In this document: piece by piece, positions 54,354 to 60,943 of the stretch
Layout of the letters: every line of letters starts with the position of its first letter
How positions within the stretch are numbered: the first letter of the stretch is position 1
DNA from: Ferruginibacter sp.
GTDB lineage: Bacteria > Bacteroidota > Bacteroidia > Chitinophagales > Chitinophagaceae
Assembly (NCBI GenBank): GCA_025362235.1
Contig: JANYGZ010000030.1
Span: 1 to 60,943 of the forward strand
Direction: 5' to 3'
DNA: 60,943 nucleotides
Made by a program: the position numbers and the translations under genes
Notes under the pieces: model-generated
Database searches by the model: none
What the model was told of the DNA's origin: nothing
The model's input: the letters and a program-made list of their open reading frames with translations, nothing else

Positions 54354-56804
54354 ATGATAAAACAAAAAGTTCAGTTCATGCTGTCTCTTGTTGTAATGAC
54401 AGTACTTGGGTTTAGTTGTAATCAGCAATAAAAGACTAGATTAGCAACAGCAACAGCAGCAGAATCGGCAACAGACTCAACACCCGCTTTCAAAGGCGTT
54501 ATTAAACTCGATGTCCGTGATTCAAAAGCAGACTGGGCGCCATTTATACGTAAAAAAGCGCCAGAAGGGTCGCCAAACATCCTGTTCATTTTGTATGATG
54601 ATACCGGCCTTAGTGCATGGTCGCCATACGGAGGAAGAATCAATATGCCCACTATGGATAAACTGGCTGCGGAAGGTTTAACTTATACCCAGTGGCATAC
54701 TGTTGCCCTTTGTTCGCCCACCCGTTCCTGCATTAATACCGGCCGCAACCATACGCTCAATGGTATGGGATCAATTACCGAAGGTGCTAATGGATTTCCG
54801 GGATATAGCGCCATGTTGCCTTTGCAGACTGCTACCATGGCACAGATATTAAACGACAATGGATGGAGTACTTTCTGGTTGGGTAAAGACCATAACGTAC
54901 CGGAAACCGACCTATCTGCCGGGGCCAACAAAAGCCAATGGCCGCTGCAACAGGGCTATGATCGTTTTTATGGTTTTATAGGGGGAGAGACTAACCAGTT
55001 TTATCCTGACCTTACAGAAGATAATCATGCTATTGAACAACCTTATGGCCCTGAAAAAGGATACCATCTTTCAAAAGACCTTACAGATCAGGCTATCAAA
55101 ATGATCAGCGATCAAAAATCCGCTAACCCATCCAAGCCATGGTTTATGTGGTTTTGCCCGGGTGCTAACCATGCGCCACACCAGGCGCCAAAAGATTATA
55201 TAGCAAAATACAAAGGCAAATTTGACGATGGTTACGATACTTACAGAACATGGGTGCTGCCACGCATGATTGCAAAAGGCATATTGTCAAAGGATACCAA
55301 ATTGACTGATATTAACCCGATGCCGGAAGACCAGGCTAACCCCGCCGATAATGTACTTACTCCCTGGGATAAACTAAGCTCAGACCAAAAGAAATTATTC
55401 TCCCGTTTATGCGAAGTATATGCCGGGTTCTCTGAATATACAGATGCACAGATTGGAAGGATAATAGACCATCTGAAAGCTTCCGGGCAGTATGATAATA
55501 CCATTATTTTTTATTGTGCCGATAACGGAGCTTCTGGCGAAGGTGGTCCTAGCGGTTCAGTTAATGAAAATAAATTCTTCAATGGCTACCCTGATGACCT
55601 GGCTGATAATTTGAAGCTGATTGATGAGCTGGGGGGGCCAAATACTTACGAGCACTATCCTACAGGCTGGGCTGCTGCTTTTTCCACCCCGTTTAAAATG
55701 TTCAAACGTTATTCAAATTATTCAGGGGGTACCGCCGATCCATTGGTCATTTCATGGCCAAAAGGTATCAAGGCCCGTGGTGAAGTGCGTAACCAGTATC
55801 ATCACGCTGTTGATATCGTTCCCACCATTCTCGAAATCTGTGGACTGGAAATGCCAAAGGTGTATAAGGGCGTTGACCAGATTCCTTTGTCCGGTGTTTC
55901 AATGAAATATACATTTGATGCCAAGCCAGATGATGCCACAAAGAAGCATATTCAATTTTATACAATGCTAGGTACACGTGCCATTTGGCAGGATGGATGG
56001 AAGGCCGTTGCCGTGCATGCGCCATTAACCGGTAAGGGCCATTTTGACCAGGATAAATGGGAATTGTACCATGTAGATGTTGACCGCTCTGAGTCTAAGG
56101 ACCTTGCCAAAGAGAACCCTGAAAAGTTAGAAGCATTAAAGAAATTGTATGACGAAGAAGCAAAGAAAAACCAGGCGTATCCATTGGACGATCGTTCTGC
56201 AGTTGTGCAAGCAGGTATTGAGCGCCCAACAGAAGAAAAACCAACTGATAGCTATACCTATTATCCACATACGAGTCAGGTACCTGAAGCGGTAGCAGTT
56301 AATATCAGAGGCAAATCATATAAGATCGTATCCAATGTTGAGATTACTGATGCCAATGCCTCTGGGGTAATTTTTGCACATGGTTCACGTTTTGGTGGCC
56401 ATAGCTTATTTATTAAAGATCATAAATTGTATTACGTTTACAATTTCCTTGGCATTACACAACAGCAGTTGGTATCGGCAGCACTTAAACCCGGAAAATA
56501 CACTTTTGGTATGGAGTTCACCAAAGAAAAAGCGGGTGCGCATGGAGAATCAATAGGAACAATGAAGCTGTATATAAACGACAAAGAAGTTGCCACAGGA
56601 CCTATGACAGCACAGGTAGGAAAATTCACACTCGTAGGAGATGGCTTATGTGTTGGTTATGACAGTGGAGATCCGGTAAGTAAACTATATAGTTCTCCCG
56701 GAGAGTTTAAAGGGGGAACTATTAAATTCGTAACAGTCAATACAGGAAAAGAACAATATCTTGACCTGGAAACAGAAGCGGCAAGAGCTTTTAGTAAAGA
56801 GTAA
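54354..56804 (+). pseudogene. Arylsulfatase lipoprotein, broken by in-frame TAA
   Basis: From ATG at 54354 a lipoprotein signal (FMLSLVVMTVLGFSCNQQ) is read, then TAA at 54429-54431, and the same frame continues for about 790 codons. After the stop comes a linker (LATATAAESATDSTPAFKG), the sulfatase start PNILFILYDDTGLS, and the active-site ALCSPTRSCINTGRNH, whose Cys (about residue 120) is the formylglycine precursor. Later parts FDGYDTY-like and YCADNGASGEGG supply further metal ligands. A C-terminal sulfatase-type domain closes it. CAA (Gln) to TAA is one base change. Translation could restart only at non-ATG codons. Confidence 0.85.
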
Positions 56805-56833
56805 TTTTTTGTAAACTAATAACACTTATAACT

Positions 56834-56870
56834 AAAAAATTACCGCTCAATTATTGAGCGGTAATTTTTT
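56834..56870 (+). terminator. Intrinsic terminator after the sulfatase gene
   Basis: AAAAAATTACCGCTCAAT and ATTGAGCGGTAATTTTTT pair perfectly, with a T-run in the stem end. It lies 30 bases after the sulfatase stop and works in both directions. Confidence 0.85.
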
Positions 56871-56981
56871 AAATGTAGATTAATACTGAAATAGTATAAC
56901 GGGCTTACGAGTACATTTACATTGAGCATTCAATGGATTTTTAAAGTGCATTATACAAATTGTAGACTTTAAAATACCAAG

Positions 56982-57566
56982 ATGAAACAGCCAGCGATAT
57001 TTTTTATATTTATTTTTTTGATGGGTTTTTGTACAAAAAAAAGTTATGGCCAGCATCATGAAGAGGCTGCTGAGGAATTTACAAGGCATTCAAGTATTGG
57101 CGTTGTATTAGGCCATGCACATGTATTTGAGGGGCGAAATGCGGAAGGGGATAAGGTTGTACTTTCCCTGCCTTCCTGGGGCATTGATTATAACTATTAT
57201 TTTTGCCCAAAATGGGCCATTGGTCTGCACACAGATATTATCACCGAAACCTTTCTTGTTAAGGGACATGGAGGTGAAGAGCTTGAAAGAAGTATACCAA
57301 TAGCGCCAGCACTTATGGGAATGTACAAAGCTGGCAAGCATTGGAGTTTTTTATTAGGTGCTGGAGGAGAATTTGCCAAAGAAGCTAATTATTTTCTTAA
57401 CCGTTTAGGGGTAGAATATGGAGCCGAAATACACAATGGCTGGGAAGTATCAGGGTCGCTTGGATATGATATAAAATGGAATGCCTATGATAGCTGGCTA
57501 ATAGGAATCGGTATTTCAAAATCATTTGGCGGGCATAAAAATGAAGAAAGCAACAAAGCGGAATAA
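56982..57566 (+). CDS. Small outer-membrane beta-barrel-like protein
   Basis: 194 residues. Signal peptide QPAIFFIFIFLMGFCTKKSYGQ, then an alternating pattern with SIGVVLGHAHVFEG, SWGIDYNYYFCPKWAIGLHTD, WSFLLGAGGEF, VSGSLGYDIKWNAYDSWLIG and IGISKSFGG. This is the layout of an eight-stranded barrel, with the last strand ending before a charged tail (KNEESNKAE). Conserved His residues in HHEE and GHAH may bind metal, but this is inference. No family is recognised. Confidence 0.7.
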   Translation: MKQPAIFFIFIFLMGFCTKKSYGQHHEEAAEEFTRHSSIGVVLGHAHVFEGRNAEGDKVVLSLPSWGIDYNYYFCPKWAIGLHTDIITETFLVKGHGGEELERSIPIAPALMGMYKAGKHWSFLLGAGGEFAKEANYFLNRLGVEYGAEIHNGWEVSGSLGYDIKWNAYDSWLIGIGISKSFGGHKNEESNKAE

Positions 57567-57576
57567 ATCTGCAACA

Positions 57577-57611
57577 GACCCCGAAGTTTTAAAACTTCGG
57601 GGTCTTAATTT
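57577..57611. terminator. Intrinsic terminator between convergent genes
   Basis: GACCCCGAAGTTTT and AAAACTTCGGGGTC form a perfect 14-base inverted repeat, then TTAATTT on the plus strand. It lies ten bases after the stop of the barrel-like gene and 21 bases before the small minus-strand frame. Confidence 0.85.
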
Positions 57612-57631
57612 ACAAAGCCTTTTAACAGCGA

Positions 57632-57778
57632 CTAACTATTAAAGTTATTTGCAAGGCTGTCGGTTTTTTTTGGTACAAAAAAATGCCCAATCTTAAGGAT
57701 GGCATAATAAATATTAATCAGCAAATAAAAAATGATAAATAAAACCAACAAAAGAATTTTACAAAAAAATTTTATCAT
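57632..57778 (-). CDS. Small single-helix membrane protein, 48 residues
   Basis: From the ATG at 57778 to the TAG at 57634-57632 the frame reads MIKFFCKILLLVLFIIFYLL, then INIYYAILKIGHFFVPKKTD and SLANNFNS. The N-terminal 27 residues make one strong membrane helix with basic residues at its start, and the rest is a short soluble tail. It lies between a terminator and the divergent DUF502 gene, as a real small gene would. I do not know a family. Confidence 0.42.
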   Translation of the reverse strand: MIKFFCKILLLVLFIIFYLLINIYYAILKIGHFFVPKKTDSLANNFNS

Positions 57779-58015
57779 GTAACAATCGCTTTAGTTTATT
57801 GAATGTTCAATGCAGCACATCACAGGTATATACAATTGTAAAAAGCAACAATCAAGCCAGCATCGGTATCATCAATCAAAAATTATCAACTTATACACAC
57901 CAGTTGTTGCGGGTACAATTAAAATGACAGGCTTTAAAATAGATGATAATATGAGGATGAATTTATATTATTACCTGTTACATTTTTTTAACAATCAGCA
58001 AAAAACAACATTTAG

Positions 58016-58617
58016 ATGCCAAATTCAACTAAAGATTTTTTGAAATCAACTCTTGCCAGGGGCTTTATTTTTCTTGTGCCGATAGCCCTAATTTTAATTG
58101 GCCTTGCAAAACTGGTGCTGGGGTTAAGGAAATTATTATGCCCCTGGCCCATAAAATGCCCGTTGAAAATGTTGCAGGAACAGGCATACCCTTGCTAATG
58201 GCCATCATAACTATTTTAATTTGTTTATTTATTATGGGGCTTTTATCTAAAACAAGGGAAGCAAAAAAAAGTGTTGATTGGCTCGAATCGGCTATTTTAT
58301 CAAACATACCGGGCTATAGTTTTATAAAGGGGATAGGAGAAAGCATAGTAGGTGCTGAGGATAATAAAATGCAGGAAGTAGTATTCGGATGGATTGAAGA
58401 TTCATGGCAGCTTTCTTTTGTAACGGAGCGGCTTGAAAATGGCCTGATTGCCGTGTATGTACCCGGTGCGCCAAGCCCATGGAGCGGGTCACTTTATTTT
58501 ATGACCGAAGAAAAAATCAAAAAGCTGGATATAAAACCCAACGAAGCACTTATGATCATCAAGCGCCTTGGTATTGGTTCTAACAGGTTACTGAAGGATA
58601 AATATATTGCTTCATAA
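58016..58617 (+). pseudogene. DUF502-family membrane protein, frameshifted
   Basis: The ATG at 58016 begins a frame with a membrane helix (LARGFIFLVPIALILIGLAKL) up to LRK (about residue 39), then the frame goes wrong. The rest of the protein, IIMPLAHKMPVENVAGTGIP and later FIMGLLSKTREAKK, FIKGIGESIVGAED, VTERLENGLIAVYVPGAP, is in the next frame up to TAA at 58617. One extra A in AAGGAAATTATTATG would join both. The layout is that of DUF502 (PF04367) proteins, two helices and a soluble part. An intrinsic terminator follows. Confidence 0.75.
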
Positions 58618-58736
58618 TTTAAACGTTTAAATATTCTTGCCAGGTAAATAAAAACTCAAAACTTTCAGTACAGATATTGGTTCTGTTAAGGCGTTGTTTT
58701 CTTACATGTCCCCAGCAGGCAGATGGCATGTAGCCG

Positions 58737-58786
58737 GTCTATTATTGGATTCTTAAAGACTTGAACCAAATAATAGACTTTTTTTA
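58737..58786 (+). terminator. Intrinsic terminator after the DUF502 gene
   Basis: GTCTATTATTGG faces CCAAATAATAGAC (one bulge) with a loop of about 17 bases, then TTTTTTTATTTG. It lies 120 bases after the stop, leaving a long 3' leader; the rest of the gap 58618-58929 holds nothing I can name. Confidence 0.75.
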
Positions 58787-58929
58787 TTTGAATAGTAAAT
58801 TTTAAATATTATTTTGTATGATGATTGTAAGTTAACAGAGTGATAATTATCAGCCTTTTTTAAATCAATTAATCTTTTCTTTGATAGCCATATAATACAT
58901 AAATTTTATTGTTAAAATAAAACAGCCAC

Positions 58930-60366
58930 ATGAAAAAGAATAATCACGCAAATGAAAAAGGGACAAAACCAGAAATTGACCTGGACCAAATACCTGCCTT
59001 TAAAAAACATGTGCCTTATGCTGAGCGATATGCAAAAGGTAAAGCCTTGCGTGATAAATGCCCACGCACTTCGCATGCAGCCTGGAATGCGCCGAAAGGA
59101 AGGCCCGATACCATCGAACTTACCATTGAATCGGAAAAAGATCGCATGCCCGATTTAATTCCGCTGCGGCACGGGCGTATGGTGCAATCGCCTTTTACTT
59201 TTTACCGTGCAGGGGCACAAATTATGGCAGCCGATCTTAACACTACTCCCAAATCGGGTATTATAGTACAGGCCTGTGGTGATGCACATGTGTCAAATTT
59301 TGGCGGTTTTGCCACACCGGAAAGGCAGATAATTTTTTCTATAAACGATTTAGATGAAACCTTGCCGGCACCATGGGAATGGGATGTTAAACGCCTTGCA
59401 GCAAGTTTTGTAATTGCCTGTAGAAACAATGGTTTAAGCGATAGCATTGGCCGGGAAGTAGTACGTAATTGTGTGCAGTCGTATAGAGAACACATGCTCG
59501 AATTTAGCCAGATGCGGCAGCTCGATCTTTGGTATTATATGCTCGAATCTACTATGCTGGTAGCAAGTATTAAAGATACTGATGTAAGAAAAAATGTCAT
59601 CAGGCGCCTTGAGAAGGCGCGTGAAAGCAGAATTGTGGAAGATGTATTTCCAAAACTTGCCGGTAGTGTAGGCGGGAAGATCTTCATTAAAGAACAACTA
59701 CCCACTATATTTCATTGGGAAGGACACAAGCTAGGTGAAATAGAAAAAGAAATTAAAAAGGCATTTGGCATTTACCGGGAATCGCTCCATGCTTCTCACC
59801 GGTTGCTGCTCGATCGGTACGAATTAAGAGATGCAGCAATAAAAGTAGTTGGAGTAGGAAGTGTTGGTACAAGATGTTGGGTTTTCTTATTTATGGCCGA
59901 CGATAAAGACCCCCTTTTTCTGCAGGTGAAACAAGCAGGCCCTTCTGTAATGGAACCTTATGCAGGCAAAAGTGTTTTTGATAATCACGGCCGGCGTGTA
60001 GTAAACGGATACCGCATTATGCAACCCGCCAGCGATATATTTCTTGGATGGACAAAGGGAGTTGGAGGAAATGAATTTTATTTCCGCCAGTTGCGTGACA
60101 TGAAAATTAAAATGAATGTAGAAGCATTTGGTAAAGTAGAAATGATGATAGATGCCGATTGGTGCGGACAGGCATTGGCACTGGCACATGCACGCTCGGG
60201 CGATTCGGCAATTATAAGTGGTTACTTAGGCAGGAGCGATACATTTGACAAAGCACTTGAGCGCTTTGCCGTTGCTTATGCTGACCAGAATGAAAAAGAT
60301 TATGACGTGTTTAAACGGGCTATTAAAAGTGGAAAATTAAAGGCAGTTTATGAAAAGGAGGAGTAA
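58930..60366 (+). CDS. DUF2252 protein
   Basis: 478 residues, no signal peptide. The family signature runs through the middle: RHGRMVQSPFTFYRAGAQIM, VQACGDAHVSNFGGFATPER, FSINDLDETLPAPWEWDVKRLA, GVGSVGTRCWVFLFMADDK and ILLKQAGPSVMEPY-like residues. The GDAH and NDLDET motifs resemble the catalytic His/Asp layout of kinase-like or phosphotransferase folds (aminoglycoside phosphotransferase-like). The substrate is unknown. It is 21 bases or so from an AT-rich leader and has no obvious partner. Confidence 0.9.
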   Translation: MKKNNHANEKGTKPEIDLDQIPAFKKHVPYAERYAKGKALRDKCPRTSHAAWNAPKGRPDTIELTIESEKDRMPDLIPLRHGRMVQSPFTFYRAGAQIMAADLNTTPKSGIIVQACGDAHVSNFGGFATPERQIIFSINDLDETLPAPWEWDVKRLAASFVIACRNNGLSDSIGREVVRNCVQSYREHMLEFSQMRQLDLWYYMLESTMLVASIKDTDVRKNVIRRLEKARESRIVEDVFPKLAGSVGGKIFIKEQLPTIFHWEGHKLGEIEKEIKKAFGIYRESLHASHRLLLDRYELRDAAIKVVGVGSVGTRCWVFLFMADDKDPLFLQVKQAGPSVMEPYAGKSVFDNHGRRVVNGYRIMQPASDIFLGWTKGVGGNEFYFRQLRDMKIKMNVEAFGKVEMMIDADWCGQALALAHARSGDSAIISGYLGRSDTFDKALERFAVAYADQNEKDYDVFKRAIKSGKLKAVYEKEE

Positions 60367-60488
60367 AAGTCTGTTTATTGAAAATCAGGATTTGCCATTA
60401 TTTGTTTTCAGGAATACCACTGTAACTAAATTAGCCGTTTTAAGAAAACCGGGTGTTGGTGGGTTCTTAGCTTGGGTACATTTGCTGA

Positions 60489-60728
60489 GCCTTATTACTA
60501 TTTCTATCTGTTTCTTCTGCATCAGCAAACCCATTTTATAGGTTTAAACTTGCCTTATGTTTTAGTATCGGAAGAGGCTTACCCTTTCTGGTTGTATGTT
60601 TATTTTCAGGTGCAGTTACAAAGTTTGCTCAACTTACATGGCTTAGAAGAAGCATTCAAATTGTTAGTGGGCTTGCTTTACTTTTTGTGGGCTATTATTA
60701 TGTGAAAGTGTTTATTGATTTGCAGTAA
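60489..60728 (+). pseudogene. C-terminal remnant of a CcdA/DsbD-like membrane protein
   Basis: A frame without start codon, open from a TGA at 60486 to the TAA at 60726, reads ALLLLFLSVSSASANPFYRF, then CFSIGRGLPFLVVCLFSGAV and LRRSIQIVSGLALLFVGYYY. This fits the last two to three helices of CcdA-type cytochrome c biogenesis or thiol-disulfide transmembrane proteins (G-G-x-PF, then the W-R-R-x-x-G-x-L-L pattern). The two conserved Cys-containing helices are absent. Other frames of the same stretch are also open, so the call is tentative. Confidence 0.42.
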
Positions 60729-60811
60729 TATGTCAAAAAAAAGCCAGAAAATTTAAGAGGCAAACACTGGAAATAATAAGTACGCTGCCCTGGCTGAATG
60801 GTAATAATAAT

Positions 60812-60943
60812 TTACTTCTTTTTAAAACTACAGAACAAGAAATTTTGAACTGCTTTAGACGGAGTTGTATGGTCTTCCTGAATACATTTAATTCTATCAA
60901 AATCTACTTCAAACCTTGCAGACATTGAGGCTTCTGAATATTG
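60812..60943 (-). CDS. 3' end of a minus-strand gene running off the window
   Basis: The frame is open from the last base and ends with TAA at 60814-60812. The visible 43 residues read QYSEASMSARFEVDFDRIKC, then IQEDHTTPSKAVQNFLFCSF and KKK. This is too short to name a family. Its coding look (mixed charged and aromatic residues, no stop) supports a real gene whose start lies beyond the window. Confidence 0.45.
   Translation of the reverse strand, partial: QYSEASMSARFEVDFDRIKCIQEDHTTPSKAVQNFLFCSFKKK

Noticed and set aside
22552..56804. Stop codon reassignment (TGA as Trp, TAA as Gln) to explain the broken genes
   Set aside because: Both TAA and TGA are used as ordinary stops by many intact genes in this window, and the readthrough positions are just three. 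A TGA for selenocysteine is also unlikely, because homologues have no Cys there and no SECIS-like hairpin follows.
57810..58043. A 77-codon plus-strand frame overlapping the start of the DUF502 gene
   Set aside because: Composition (many His, Gln, Tyr, Asn) fits noncoding AT-rich sequence, and it overlaps the better supported DUF502 start.

Overview
The window is an AT-rich stretch of a Bacteroidota chromosome, most likely from a Chitinophagaceae-like organism. Several things point there: LytS-type histidine kinases paired with LytTR regulators, a type IX secretion (gliding C-terminal domain) protein, a bacteroidetal LptE/SecG block, an HU-CCDC81/SPOR protein, a full-length promoter of the TTTG-N20-TAnnTTTG kind, and stop/start overlaps of the TAATG form. 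There is no phage, CRISPR array, rRNA or tRNA gene that I can see.

Layout. 0-8.2 kb: a sensor kinase/LytTR regulator pair, a hydroxylaminobenzene-mutase-like membrane protein with a DUF4188 protein, a DcaP-like porin overlapping an alpha-carbonic anhydrase lipoprotein, a DUF1254 lipoprotein followed by the orphan tail of a sulfatase, and a GyrI-like protein. 8.4-17.6 kb (all minus strand): core genes lpd, brkB-like, mltG, secG, a TPR protein, lptE, a sigma-54 activator and miaB, with three different palindromic repeats between them. 17.8-29.1 kb: accessory genes, several broken. They include a DinB-like protein, a glycosidase 5' piece joined to an amidohydrolase 3' piece, an acyltransferase, a cupin, an AraC regulator, an esterase with an internal stop, DUF998, two NTF2-like secreted proteins, a metallo-beta-lactamase-fold hydrolase, and two copies of an HFHG-motif membrane protein, one with an internal stop. 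29.3-32.1 kb: a 7TMR-DISM kinase with its LytTR regulator.

32.2-47 kb: mainly housekeeping. It holds a small TauE-like protein, pyrophosphatase, two DUF4878-like proteins, a YiiX-like protein, phoH, a pseudouridine synthase, a DEAD-box helicase, a CDGSH protein, a striking homologue of eukaryotic sphingolipid delta-4 desaturase, OB-fold and YceI proteins, HU/SPOR, FKBP, serine dehydratase, accD and class II aldolase. 47-52 kb: a quiet region with a truncated REP-associated transposase, a REP-like hairpin, diverged flanking repeats and a T9SS-secreted protein. 52-61 kb: zwf, an arylsulfatase with an internal stop right after its lipobox, an outer-membrane protein, a frameshifted DUF502 gene, a DUF2252 protein and the tail of a CcdA-like membrane protein.

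The most notable signals are the DEGS-like desaturase, the palindromic repeats that sit against stop codons, three genes each broken by one transition to a stop codon, and small unannotated loci in the gaps. I do not see a clear new defence or biosynthetic system; the best candidates for new biology are the duplicated HFHG/NTF2-like module at 22.5-29.1 kb and the transcript implied by an orphan terminator at 47.3 kb.
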